From JBFHIZ01 sp041596215 (lineage in GTDB: Bacteria > Bacillota > Clostridia > Lachnospirales > Lachnospiraceae): 64,000 nucleotides of DNA. Shown one piece after another: positions 53,381 through 62,488 of the stretch. Position numbers and translations under genes: made by a program. The stretch covers positions 1-64,000 of the forward strand of contig JBFHIZ010000001.1 of the NCBI GenBank assembly GCA_041596215.1, in the 5' to 3' direction. Numbering within the stretch: position 1 is the stretch's first letter; each line of letters begins with the position of its first letter. The notes beneath the pieces were generated by a model. The model ran no database searches and had not been told where the DNA came from. It saw nothing but the letters and a program-made list of their open reading frames with translations.

Positions 53381-53509
53381 GCTAAAAAGCCTAAAAACAT
53401 GCAATGAATGAATATCGTTTATAGGAATAGTCACATCATAGATTTAACTCCATCTATTCGTTAAACTTGTCTTTTGCGAATAGATGAATCTATCTTTCTG
53501 CTATTACTT

Positions 53510-54823
53510 TTATTCTTTTTTCTTATTTTGTTTACGAAATTTGACTGGCTCATATATCTTTCGAATGGATTTAATCACATGATTATTATTTCTATTTGAA
53601 ATGGTGTAATCAAAATCTTCTTTTTTTGTTCCTAAATTTACCACTTGATTCATTTGTAAATCATGTTTTAAATAATCAATCATATTATTTTTGGTTGCAT
53701 TTTTATTATATATACGTAATACAGAATAATTTGAATTGATGTCATAGATATAAGTCACTACCTTTAATTCTTTTAAATAATCTTCCTCTTTTAATCGCTT
53801 ATAAAAAGCTTTTATTTTTTCGTTTTTATCAAGAATCATAAAATACACTACTTCTTCATTTTCGGGCATAACTCTTTTGACATAATTACGATAAGGGGAA
53901 CGCCTCATCCGATCAATCAATTGACAATATTCAAAATCATCTGAATCCTCATAGTAAATCATAACCATATCTTCAATAATTACATTACAAAAACTTTTCA
54001 ACTGAAATTCATGTATTAAATCATAAAGAATTCTTGCTTTTTCTCTTGATATCACATAGGTACGTACAAATCGATTTTCTGCCGTATCATATAATACAGC
54101 CCCATCCATTCCAATGACAGGAAGCTTTAATTCAATATCACGTAAAGGTTCAATTAAGGATGCTGGTGTTGATCTCGAAAAAATAGTAAAATGCAATCCA
54201 GATTCAATCATTCGATTCAATTCCACACGTTCATATGGAGTGAATTTTGTATGCACAAACTCAAATTGATCATCTAAATCCGCAATAAGCAAAAAATCAT
54301 TCTTCTTATCCCTTGGTAAATGTGCATAGTTGATAGATATTCCAATTATGAGACCTATTACCGTATCTAAAAAACGATTCCAAACAAACAAATATGGATT
54401 TTGATCTATAATATGTATAACTACAATACTCAAAAAAACAACGCAAGAAAAATAAGCTGCATCGTTACGTTTTAATATAACTGTTGTATATATTACTGGA
54501 ATTATCATAAACGAAACAAATAATGCAAATACAATATCATACTGCATTGAAATATGATATCCAATTTGTTTTTCAATAATGATAACAAATAAGCCAAAAA
54601 TAGCACCAATGATAGTACCAATAAAGCGTTGTATCGCTAATTTTTTTGAATTTTTAATATAATGATGCATACACCATAATGCAGCAATCTGAGAATAAAA
54701 TACAATTCCCGCATCTCCTCTTAGAATTGATACAAGATAACATAGTAATACTGCAATCGAGGATTTAATAATTCTAAGTCCTATCGGTGGAATTTTCATT
54801 TTTTTTTGATTCATTCGTCCCAT
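53510..54823 (-). CDS. FUSC/aromatic-acid-exporter-like membrane protein fused to a HAD-like domain
   Basis: 437 residues. Residues 15-170 hold about six membrane helices of the FUSC/ArAE type (IIKSSIAVLLCYLVSI, AIQRFIGTIIGAIFGLF, NRFLDTVIGLIIG). Residues 176-400 resemble a Cof-type HAD phosphatase: LLIADLDDQ aligns with the DxDGT motif (D182, D184, but G-T replaced by D-Q), FTIFSRS with the TGR motif and VIGMDGAVLYD with the Cof INGA motif. The final GD..ND motif is absent, so the domain is probably non-catalytic. Function unknown; a transport role with a sensing domain is possible. Confidence 0.75.
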   Translation of the reverse strand: MGRMNQKKMKIPPIGLRIIKSSIAVLLCYLVSILRGDAGIVFYSQIAALWCMHHYIKNSKKLAIQRFIGTIIGAIFGLFVIIIEKQIGYHISMQYDIVFALFVSFMIIPVIYTTVILKRNDAAYFSCVVFLSIVVIHIIDQNPYLFVWNRFLDTVIGLIIGISINYAHLPRDKKNDFLLIADLDDQFEFVHTKFTPYERVELNRMIESGLHFTIFSRSTPASLIEPLRDIELKLPVIGMDGAVLYDTAENRFVRTYVISREKARILYDLIHEFQLKSFCNVIIEDMVMIYYEDSDDFEYCQLIDRMRRSPYRNYVKRVMPENEEVVYFMILDKNEKIKAFYKRLKEEDYLKELKVVTYIYDINSNYSVLRIYNKNATKNNMIDYLKHDLQMNQVVNLGTKKEDFDYTISNRNNNHVIKSIRKIYEPVKFRKQNKKKE

Positions 54824-54854
54824 CCATTTTCAACTTTCATGATATAAATTTATA

Positions 54855-55490
54855 TTATTTATTATGCTTTCTTTGCATTTCAAATTCATCAATAATTTCT
54901 GTGATTAAATGAACAGAACCTTCAATTCCAAAAATCATAGAATCAATTGTTGCATCATAACTATCAACTGCACCCCATTTTTTTGAAGTATAGTAATTAT
55001 AATAGCTTTGTCGTTGTTTATCTTTTTTATTTACCATATCTTCTGCTTGTGCTTCAGATAAATCATATTTTTTTTGTATTCTTTGAATTCGCAACTCTTT
55101 TTGTCCATGAATAAATAAATGTAAGGAATTTTTATAATCTGCTAACGCATAGTCTGCACATCTTCCAACAATAACACAAGGACCTTCCTTTGCATATTTC
55201 TTAATTGCATTAAATTGTGCTAAAAATACTTTATGAGAAATTGGCATGTCAACAAAAGATGCCGAATTATATCCAAATGAATAGGTGTCCATTACTAAAT
55301 TATATAAAAAAGAATTATTCGGTCTTTCATCATGTTCTTTAATCATTTCTTCACAAAAGCCGCTTTCTTTTGCTGCTCTCGTTAATAATTGCTTATCATA
55401 ACAGGGAATCCCATAATATGCGGCAACTTTCTCTCCGATTTCTCTTCCTGCAGAACCAAATTTTCTTCCAATTGTAATTATCGTATTCAT
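54855..55490 (-). CDS. Cytidylate kinase-like family protein, second copy
   Basis: 211 residues from ATG 55490, with GAGGAGGA seven bases upstream; the GTG at 55496 is too close to the Shine-Dalgarno. The P-loop region reads TIGRKFGSAGREIGEKV followed by YYGIPCYDKQLL, CVIVGRCADYALAD and YYNYYTSKKWGAVDSYDATID. Paralogous to the gene at 43.8 kb. The FUSC-HAD gene follows 31 bases later and is probably in the same operon. Substrate unknown. Confidence 0.85.
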   Translation of the reverse strand: MNTIITIGRKFGSAGREIGEKVAAYYGIPCYDKQLLTRAAKESGFCEEMIKEHDERPNNSFLYNLVMDTYSFGYNSASFVDMPISHKVFLAQFNAIKKYAKEGPCVIVGRCADYALADYKNSLHLFIHGQKELRIQRIQKKYDLSEAQAEDMVNKKDKQRQSYYNYYTSKKWGAVDSYDATIDSMIFGIEGSVHLITEIIDEFEMQRKHNK

Positions 55491-55588
55491 ATACACATCC
55501 TCCTCAAATATGAATTAAAAACACCTTATTCTTATTACAAGTATATCACTATTTTTAAAAAATCCTATTCATATTTTTAAAAAACATT

Positions 55589-56506
55589 CTATTTTCTAAG
55601 CTTTTCAAGAATTTCTTCAAAATATTTCGGTAAGGGTGCAATTATTTCAATATATGTTTTTGTTTTCGGGTGAATAAATCCTAGCGTCATAGCATGCAGA
55701 ACTTGACCAGATGTTGCCGTAAATTTATTTTCTTTAATCCCATAAACTTCATCTCCAACTAATGGGTGCCCTATAGATGCCATATGTACACGAATTTGAT
55801 GTGTTCTACCTGTTTCAAGAACACACTCAATATAAGAATAGCCTGGATATGTTTCCAGTACCTTATAGTGTGTAATTGCATGTTTTGTTTTCTTTGAATG
55901 AGTTGACATTTTTTTTCGATCAGAAACATGTCTTCCAATTGGTTGATCAATAACACCATCGAATTCTTTCATGTTCCCATGTACAATAGCACGATACTTT
56001 CGAACAATTGTATGATCCTTTAATTGTTTTGCAATATCTTTATGCGAAAAATCATTTTTACAAACCATAACCGATCCCGTTGTTTCTTTGTCAATTCTAT
56101 GCACGATCCCGGGGCGTAATACACCATTAATTCCTGATAAAGAATCCTTACAATAATATAACAATCCATTTACCATCGTTCCTGAATAATGTCCAGGAGC
56201 TGGATGTACCACCATACCTTTTGGTTTATTGATAATAATGATGTCCTCATCTTCAAACAAAATATCAAGTGGTATATTTTCCGCTTCGCACTTTAATTCT
56301 AACGAATCTGGTATCGTAATTTCCACCGTATCATTTGTCATACAACGATAATTCACTTTAATTAACTTTTGATTAACAAAAACTTGTTCATCTTTGATCA
56401 ATTTCTGTAGATAATTTCTTGAAAATTCTGGAAATTTATTATTTAGCACTTTATCAATGCGTTCTCCTTTATCATTTTCAGTTAATATATACGTTTTGCT
56501 TTCCAT
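55589..56506 (-). CDS. rluD: 23S rRNA pseudouridine synthase, RluD family
   Basis: 305 residues. S4 domain (about 15-65, RIDKVLNKKFPEFSRNYLQKL type) and RluD-type core with VHRIDKETTGSVMVCK (catalytic Asp), GRTHQIRVHMASIGHPLVGDEVYG. It modifies U1911/1915/1917 region of 23S rRNA in E. coli. The usual lspA-rluD pair is kept: lspA ends eight bases upstream. Confidence 0.93.
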   Translation of the reverse strand: MESKTYILTENDKGERIDKVLNNKFPEFSRNYLQKLIKDEQVFVNQKLIKVNYRCMTNDTVEITIPDSLELKCEAENIPLDILFEDEDIIIINKPKGMVVHPAPGHYSGTMVNGLLYYCKDSLSGINGVLRPGIVHRIDKETTGSVMVCKNDFSHKDIAKQLKDHTIVRKYRAIVHGNMKEFDGVIDQPIGRHVSDRKKMSTHSKKTKHAITHYKVLETYPGYSYIECVLETGRTHQIRVHMASIGHPLVGDEVYGIKENKFTATSGQVLHAMTLGFIHPKTKTYIEIIAPLPKYFEEILEKLRK

Positions 56507-56514
56507 ATTTGCCT

Positions 56515-57078
56515 CTATTCTTTAATTTGGCGTATTGATTTTTTTCTTAAATTCATGAATTCAAAATCTTCTTCTTTATATACAAATAATACAACAATCG
56601 CTAAGATTGCAGTACCTATACAAACAAATAAATCAGCCACATTAAAAATCGGGAAATTAATGAGTCGAATATAGAAAAAATCAATCACATAATCAAATCG
56701 TAACCGGTCAATTAAATTATTACCAATCGCACCTGCAGCAATTAGAATAAGGCTGACATGTAATACATTAAATTTTTTGGTTGCAGGTGTTTTAATCAAT
56801 ATATAGGAAATCACTAGTAAAACTAAAATCACAATTAAAACAAATAAAGCTTTTTGATTTTTTAGCATACCAAATGCAGCTCCTGTATTCTCTAAATAGT
56901 TTAATTCAAAAACTCCGTCCCATATAACAAATGGTTTCTTATCTTTAAGATTTAAAACTGCATAATACTTAGTTATTTGATCAACTGCAACACAACATGC
57001 TAATAAAAATAAATCAAGTGCCCATCTGATTATTGCATATTTTATTTTTTTATTTACATTATTCATAGGTTTATTCAT
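56515..57078 (-). CDS. lspA: Lipoprotein signal peptidase (signal peptidase II)
   Basis: 187 residues, four membrane helices. Conserved motifs: NTGAAFG, GAIGNNLIDRL and the catalytic aspartates D133 (YVIDFF) and D149 (FNVADLFVCIG). It cleaves lipoprotein signal peptides, such as those of LivJ and the carboxypeptidase encoded in this window. Its start overlaps the end of aroB by eight bases. Confidence 0.95.
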   Translation of the reverse strand: MNKPMNNVNKKIKYAIIRWALDLFLLACCVAVDQITKYYAVLNLKDKKPFVIWDGVFELNYLENTGAAFGMLKNQKALFVLIVILVLLVISYILIKTPATKKFNVLHVSLILIAAGAIGNNLIDRLRFDYVIDFFYIRLINFPIFNVADLFVCIGTAILAIVVLFVYKEEDFEFMNLRKKSIRQIKE

Positions 57079-58177
57079 ATCCCTCTTCTTCCTTATAATT
57101 TATTTCTTCAATTCCTAATCGTAAATCCTCAGCCGTTAAATCTAACGTTAAAAATGCCTTCCCGACCTTTTTTAATAATACAAATTGAATTCCGCTTTTT
57201 TTCATTTTTTTATCATTTTTTGTCAAATTAATAATTTCTTCAATATCTAATTCATCGATTGAAATCGGCAAATGAAAAGGAACGAACATATCTCTAATTT
57301 CATAATATTCATCCTTTGGAAGAAAATTTTTTTGATAAGAAATATAAGCAGCTGCAATCATACCAAGCGCAACACATTCACCATGAAATAATGTGAAGTT
57401 TCTATTTTTTTCAATTGCATGGCCAATTGTATGTCCAAAATTCAGTAGCGCACGTTCTCCTTTTTCCGTTGGATCAGCAATTACAATTTTTCTTTTAATT
57501 TCTTGACTTTGATAAATCATTTCTTCTATTATTGGTTCTTCTAAATCCATGATTTCAACCATATTATATAGTAACCATTCATAAAAAGACGCATCTTTTA
57601 TTAATCCTGCTTTTAAAACTTCAGCCATTCCAGAACTGAATTGTCTTTTTGGTAATTCTTTTAATGTTAAAATGTTTACATATACAAGTTTCGGTTGATA
57701 AAAAGACCCTACCATATTTTTATAATTCAAAAAATCCACACCAGTTTTTCCACCAATACTACTATCTACTTGTGAAAGCAAGGTTGTTGGAACCTGAATA
57801 TAATCGATTCCTCGAAGATATGTTGCTGCTGTAAAACCAGTTAAATCACCAACAACTCCACCACCTAATGCAATCAACAAATCCTCCCGATAAAATTTAT
57901 TTTGAATTAAAAACTCATACAACTGTTGCACAGTATGTAAATTTTTACTTTCTTCCCCAGCTTGAAATTCAAAAAAATACACTTCACTTGATAACTTACC
58001 ACATTCATTTTTTAACTCGTTACCAAACAATGGATTTACATTGCTATCTGTTACAATGCATATCTTTTTTTTACTATATTCAAGTGATTCCAACTCTTCT
58101 GCAAACATAGAGAAATCAGAATGAATAACAATATCATAAAGCTTCGTCTTTCCTTTTTTTACTTCTAGTCTTTTCAT
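57071..58177 (-). CDS. aroB: 3-dehydroquinate synthase
   Basis: 368 residues from ATG 58177, since AAGGAG lies eight bases upstream; the seven-residue-longer reading is unlikely. It makes 3-dehydroquinate in the shikimate pathway. NAD-binding and active-site stretches: ALGGGVVGDLTGFTAATYLRG, VDSSIGGKTGVDF, and the zinc ligands in LNFGHTIGHAIE and FHGECVALGM. It begins immediately after the sepF terminator and couples to lspA. Confidence 0.95.
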   Translation of the reverse strand: MKRLEVKKGKTKLYDIVIHSDFSMFAEELESLEYSKKKICIVTDSNVNPLFGNELKNECGKLSSEVYFFEFQAGEESKNLHTVQQLYEFLIQNKFYREDLLIALGGGVVGDLTGFTAATYLRGIDYIQVPTTLLSQVDSSIGGKTGVDFLNYKNMVGSFYQPKLVYVNILTLKELPKRQFSSGMAEVLKAGLIKDASFYEWLLYNMVEIMDLEEPIIEEMIYQSQEIKRKIVIADPTEKGERALLNFGHTIGHAIEKNRNFTLFHGECVALGMIAAAYISYQKNFLPKDEYYEIRDMFVPFHLPISIDELDIEEIINLTKNDKKMKKSGIQFVLLKKVGKAFLTLDLTAEDLRLGIEEINYKEEEGYE

Positions 58178-58199
58178 AAAGTATACTCCTTTTTTCAAA

Positions 58200-58228
58200 A
58201 AAACTTCCCAATAAAAATAGGAAGTTTT
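58200..58228 (-). terminator. Terminator between sepF and aroB
   Basis: On the minus strand AAAACTTCC (58228-58220), 11-base loop, GGAAGTTTT (58208-58200), then a T-run. The aroB Shine-Dalgarno follows about ten bases later, leaving no room for a separate promoter. Confidence 0.75.
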
Positions 58229-58255
58229 ACTATTTCATACAAATATTCAATTCTT

Positions 58256-58777
58256 TTAGTTAATCACGCCACTTGATAAAACATCTTGTAAATCTCCAAA
58301 AATATCGACACTACTTGGAGTGATAATAAAAATATAATGACTTATTTTCTGTAAATTTCCATCAATTGCATAACAAGAGCCTGATGTGAAATCGATAATT
58401 CTTTGTGCGATATCAACATCAATTCCTTCTAAATTTAGAATGACAGGTTTATTTTCGAGTAATGTAGATGTGATTTCTCTTGCATCGTCAACTGATGTAG
58501 GTCTAATTACACATACTTCCATATTGTTCGATCCTCCTATACTCCTACGAGTAGGCTTCAAGTTTGATTTATTCGTTACTTTTGGTTTTATATGTTTTTC
58601 ATCATCGAAGAAATCATTCTCTTCTACTTGTTTCTCTTCTTTAATGACATTTTTCTTTGTTTTTTTACTTATTTCTTCTTCATCATCAAAATCATATTCG
58701 TTATCATCATAATATTTATCATCATCTTCTTCACCATTTAATTTTAAATAGTCTAAAAATTTATCCATAGCCCCCAT
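58256..58777 (-). CDS. sepF: Cell division protein SepF
   Basis: 173 residues. A short N-terminal amphipathic helix (MDKFLDYLK) for membrane binding, an acidic/lysine linker (about 15-80), and the C-terminal SepF domain (RPTSVDDAREITSTL, VILNLEGIDVDIAQRIIDF, FIITPSSVDIFGD). SepF links FtsZ to the membrane. Placed after yggS as in most Firmicutes; Shine-Dalgarno AAGGAG. Confidence 0.93.
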   Translation of the reverse strand: MGAMDKFLDYLKLNGEEDDDKYYDDNEYDFDDEEEISKKTKKNVIKEEKQVEENDFFDDEKHIKPKVTNKSNLKPTRRSIGGSNNMEVCVIRPTSVDDAREITSTLLENKPVILNLEGIDVDIAQRIIDFTSGSCYAIDGNLQKISHYIFIITPSSVDIFGDLQDVLSSGVIN

Positions 58778-58797
58778 AATAAATCTCCTTAAAATTT

Positions 58798-59493
58798 CTA
58801 TTTCATATTCGAGTAATCTCTTTGTCCGAAAATTTCAGTTCCAACACGAAGGAACGTTGCTCCTTCTTCTACTGCCACCAAATAATCTTTGCTCATTCCC
58901 ATAGAAAGTTCACTCATATTAGTATTATCAATGTTTTTCTGTTGTATGTCAACTAATACTTGCTTTAATTTTCGAAAATATTTCCGATTTTCTTCCGAAT
59001 CAATTGCATTTGGAGCAACGGTCATAAGTCCACATATCTGTACGTTTTTCATATTCGATATTTCATGATAAACCGATGTAAGATTCTCTAAATATATTCC
59101 GAATTTTGAATCTTCTTTAGAAACGTTAATTTCTAATAAAATTTTAATTATACGTTGATACTTAAATGCCTGCTTATTAATTTCTTCAGCAAGTCGTACA
59201 GAATCCACACTATGAATATAACTTACTTTATCAATAATATATTTCACCTTATTTCTTTGTAAATGTCCTATCATGTGCCAATGAATATCTTTCGGAAGTA
59301 TTTCATATTTATTCACTAATTCTTGCACTTTGTTTTCTCCAAAATCACGGCATCCCACATCATAAATCTTACGAATATCTTCTACCGGTTTGGTTTTGCT
59401 GACAGCAATTAATGTCGTTTTCTGCTTACAATTTTTCGTATCCTTTATTTCTTTTATTTTATGAATAACTTCTAAATATTGTTTTTCTATCAA
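58798..59493 (-). CDS. yggS: Pyridoxal phosphate homeostasis protein YggS
   Basis: 231 residues from a TTG start with AGGAGG upstream. Alanine-racemase-like TIM barrel; the PLP-binding lysine is K33 (LIAVSKTKP), and DFGENKVQELV, HMIGHLQRNKVKYI and GLMTVAP are typical. It controls vitamin B6 and amino-acid pools. Positioned between the HlyD-like gene and sepF, as in other Clostridia. Confidence 0.93.
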   Translation of the reverse strand: MIEKQYLEVIHKIKEIKDTKNCKQKTTLIAVSKTKPVEDIRKIYDVGCRDFGENKVQELVNKYEILPKDIHWHMIGHLQRNKVKYIIDKVSYIHSVDSVRLAEEINKQAFKYQRIIKILLEINVSKEDSKFGIYLENLTSVYHEISNMKNVQICGLMTVAPNAIDSEENRKYFRKLKQVLVDIQQKNIDNTNMSELSMGMSKDYLVAVEEGATFLRVGTEIFGQRDYSNMK

Positions 59494-59506
59494 AATATCC
59501 TCCTAA

Positions 59507-60913
59507 CTAATATAATAAATCATCATCTTCAACGGTTTCCGCATCTAAAACAATATAATCATAATCACTTAATCCATATTTTGTGTTAGATTTTACGATT
59601 GCATATTCATCGTTTGAATATAATATTGTAATCTGTGTAAAATCTGCATATCCTTTATTTATATTATATACTCCAATTAATGTTCCAACTTTATTCACAA
59701 TAAATGATTCTACTGAATCAGTCATTAATAGTTTGTTTCCATAATTTAATAATTCTGAATCAATATAATATTCTTCATCATTTTCATAATAAATGGTTAA
59801 AGGTAGTTTTTTTATTGATTTTAAACCTTCTTCATCATAATATTCAAGCATAACATAATAATCTGTATTACTTCCTTCATTATCTGTAAATAAAAATTCT
59901 TTTGGAATTAAAAAAAATGTTTTTTCAATAATTGCAGATTTGGGAATTTTCAACCCTTCTTCTTCCTCCGTTAATAACTCAATTTCAACAAATCGTTCTT
60001 TTGAAAAAGTAATCATAGAATTTGTAAAAGTAAGTTGTATGAAATTCCCACTGTCATTATTAATATGATGAATTAACCCCCAAGACTCTTTTTGATTCTT
60101 TAAAAACCGAACTTTAATATAATCTCCCTCTTGTAAACTAGTTTGTCGCTCTTCTGAAACATTAATAATTAAACTCCAGGTTTCATTTGTGACCAATTTA
60201 TAAATTGGTGTATTTTCAAGAATCAATTCATTTGATAAAAAATCCGTTTTTTGATACGTTTCCAAATTAAAATCATCCATTGTAATATCTTCCGGACTAA
60301 AGCTTTCATAACCATCCACATAATATACAACAATTCCCGTATTCGCAGAAGTTTGAATATCAAGACTTGATAAATCAATATCTTGATTTGCTTTCTCTAA
60401 ATTTTCTTTTAAAGAAGAATTTAGAAATTTGGAAATGGATATATCTAATTCTTTTTTAAAATCATATACACTACTAAAATTATCATATGAAAAATTCGAT
60501 TCAAAAGACTGTATATTTTCTTTTAATTCAAACAGGTCTTTTTCATCTAAATCACTCGTTCCATCCGTATTTTCAAGCAATAAATTTTCTAATTCATCCC
60601 CTTCGTCAATCGCACATACAATATCATTAACGCCTACTCTCGTGGCTTCTGTAACAAAATAAGATATATACCCACTCTGATTTGAAGAAACTACCTCTTC
60701 TTCACGAATCGCTAATCCAGTATAAACGTTAGGAAGCGTTAGTTCTCCTGTTTTCACCTCATATCCAACAATATGTTTAGAAGTTCCATAAACAATTACC
60801 ATAGCTAAAATATACAAAAAGATAACACCAAAAATAATCAACCCTATATTTAGTTGAAATGGTTTCTTGTATTTTCTTATTTTTCCATTATTTTTCCCAT
60901 TTTTCTTTTTCAT
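59507..60913 (-). CDS. HlyD-like membrane fusion protein
   Basis: 468 residues. A basic N-terminus (about 1-20), one membrane helix (about 22-42), then a long extracellular part with biotinyl-lipoyl-like beta strands (TGELTLPNVYTGLAIREEEVVSSNQSGYISYFV) typical of HlyD/periplasmic adaptor proteins. No ABC exporter or other transporter partner is adjacent. In Lachnospiraceae such a gene precedes yggS-sepF, suggesting an envelope or division function rather than efflux. Function unknown. Confidence 0.75.
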   Translation of the reverse strand: MKKKNGKNNGKIRKYKKPFQLNIGLIIFGVIFLYILAMVIVYGTSKHIVGYEVKTGELTLPNVYTGLAIREEEVVSSNQSGYISYFVTEATRVGVNDIVCAIDEGDELENLLLENTDGTSDLDEKDLFELKENIQSFESNFSYDNFSSVYDFKKELDISISKFLNSSLKENLEKANQDIDLSSLDIQTSANTGIVVYYVDGYESFSPEDITMDDFNLETYQKTDFLSNELILENTPIYKLVTNETWSLIINVSEERQTSLQEGDYIKVRFLKNQKESWGLIHHINNDSGNFIQLTFTNSMITFSKERFVEIELLTEEEEGLKIPKSAIIEKTFFLIPKEFLFTDNEGSNTDYYVMLEYYDEEGLKSIKKLPLTIYYENDEEYYIDSELLNYGNKLLMTDSVESFIVNKVGTLIGVYNINKGYADFTQITILYSNDEYAIVKSNTKYGLSDYDYIVLDAETVEDDDLLY

Positions 60914-60949
60914 AATTTACCTTTATAAATTACTTGTCTATTTACGTTA

Positions 60950-60974
60950 AAAAAGCCTCGGAACTCCGAGGCTT
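60950..60974 (-). terminator. Terminator after the P-loop gene
   Basis: AAGCCTCGG (60953-60961), loop AACT, CCGAGGCTT (60966-60974); on the minus strand it is followed by a T-run. It ends the transcript of the gene at 60985-61404. Confidence 0.85.
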
Positions 60975-60984
60975 ACTATTATAT

Positions 60985-61404
60985 TTAAAGTGATACAATG
61001 ATTTTAGATTTTACAGCTTCTGGTAATTGGTCTTCGTTCATCGAAACACTTAAAATAAAGTCAACCTTTGATTTTTCACTTACATGATCCAATTTCATAA
61101 TTACCGTTTCTAATTTTGTTTCTTCAACACACGCAATTTTCAAAAAACTATCAAAATACATTTGTTGTAAATCATGGTCCTGTGATAAAACTCCTTCAAT
61201 AAATCCGACAAACTCATCACTCGTTTCTAAGGAATACTCTGATACATCAATTAAACGAATTTTATTATTTAGTTCATACATATGTTTTGCACTTTTGTCA
61301 AAATAAACAATTGTTCCTTGTACTTTTTTAATTTCATCATTTACCATATCTAGAATTTTTTTCGTCTTACCCTTGCCCCTATTACCAACTATTAGTTTAA
61401 TCAT
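60985..61404 (-). CDS. Small P-loop NTPase-like protein
   Basis: 139 residues. Walker A-like G7-N-R-G-K-G12-K13-T14 at the very N-terminus, then an alpha/beta body with an acidic region (about 58-90). No Walker B or other family motif is evident, and the known partners of small P-loop ATPases are absent. Its gene is single, with Shine-Dalgarno AGGAGG and its own terminator. Function unknown. Confidence 0.7.
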   Translation of the reverse strand: MIKLIVGNRGKGKTKKILDMVNDEIKKVQGTIVYFDKSAKHMYELNNKIRLIDVSEYSLETSDEFVGFIEGVLSQDHDLQQMYFDSFLKIACVEETKLETVIMKLDHVSEKSKVDFILSVSMNEDQLPEAVKSKIIVSL

Positions 61405-61495
61405 TGTAATACCTCCTAAATTCGTATTTTTTATTATACATAATATAATAAATGGTATGATTTAATTATAGTAGATTCACACAAAAAAAACAATG

Positions 61496-62488
61496 TTAAT
61501 TCTCGATTTCTTTTAGCAGTTCATCCATTTGTTCATACATTCGTTCCTTATCATTTGCATGCATCATAATTGCAATATAACTTTTGTTCAATTTATCAAG
61601 ACCATAGACAATCAGGCAATTTCCCGCAGCAAATGTTGTTCCTGTTTTTCCACCTGCTACTCTTATAAAATCTGGTGTTTCAACTTCCCCACTTAAATAT
61701 AAATTAGTAGACAAAAAATCAAAGTATTTGTCTTGACCTAATTTATCTTTATAAACCGATTTATAAGAACCTAATTGAATAATATCTTTAAATGTTTCAT
61801 TACTCAATGCTTTATTGAAAATCAAATACATATCATATAATGTAACATATTGATTATCCTCTGTTAATCCATGTGGATTTACAAAATTCGAATGTACTGC
61901 CCCAATTTTTAGTGCTTCTTCATTCATCATTTCCACAAAATGTTCAACGGTTCCGCCCACATGTTTTGCAATAACCATTGCTGCGTCATTTGCGGACCAA
62001 ATTAAAAGGACATACATAAGTTGAGACATGGTTAACACATCACCTTCTGCAAGTCCACAACGTTGTGCTCCTGCTTCTAAATGATTAATCTCATCTCCTA
62101 CTACAACCGTATCTTCTAAATTTCCATATGTTAAAGCCACATATGCGGTAAGTACTTTAAGTAAACTAGCAGGTGCTAATTCGCTATGTACATTTTTGGC
62201 ATATAATACTTCCTTATCATCAATGGAAAATAAACCCGCAGAATCTGGCTCCGTAATAACCAAATCCAATCCCGCAAGATTGTTTTCATTTACAATGCAT
62301 AAATCTGCCGCAAATGTTTCTAGTTTATTACTTCTATCAATTTCACCCATTCGAAAACAACCGACCTCATAATCCGAAGTATAAGGCATCAAATAATCCG
62401 TTTGTTTACACGCAGTAAGAAGTAAAGATAGAATAAGTAAAAGACTTAATAATTTAATTTTACTATTTGTACATTTCACGCCACTCAA
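61496..62488 (-). CDS. D-alanyl-D-alanine carboxypeptidase (lipoprotein)
   Basis: 330 residues from a TTG start (62488); a GTG at 62479 is also possible. Lipoprotein signal with lipobox LTAC, lipidated C27. Penicillin-binding motifs: S108-L-L-K111, S165-A-N167 and K281-T-G283. It trims the terminal D-Ala of peptidoglycan stems. It overlaps the mgsA end by 26 bases and lies in the rodA-mgsA operon, so it is an envelope enzyme. No C-terminal membrane anchor is present, consistent with lipid anchoring. Confidence 0.9.
   Translation of the reverse strand: MSGVKCTNSKIKLLSLLLILSLLLTACKQTDYLMPYTSDYEVGCFRMGEIDRSNKLETFAADLCIVNENNLAGLDLVITEPDSAGLFSIDDKEVLYAKNVHSELAPASLLKVLTAYVALTYGNLEDTVVVGDEINHLEAGAQRCGLAEGDVLTMSQLMYVLLIWSANDAAMVIAKHVGGTVEHFVEMMNEEALKIGAVHSNFVNPHGLTEDNQYVTLYDMYLIFNKALSNETFKDIIQLGSYKSVYKDKLGQDKYFDFLSTNLYLSGEVETPDFIRVAGGKTGTTFAAGNCLIVYGLDKLNKSYIAIMMHANDKERMYEQMDELLKEIEN

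Noticed and set aside
53451..53486. 10-bp inverted repeat CATCTATTCG/CGAATAGATG as a terminator for the FUSC gene
   Set aside because: The 16-base loop and lack of a T-run on the minus strand make it a poor terminator; kept only as a note in the neighbouring terminator entry.
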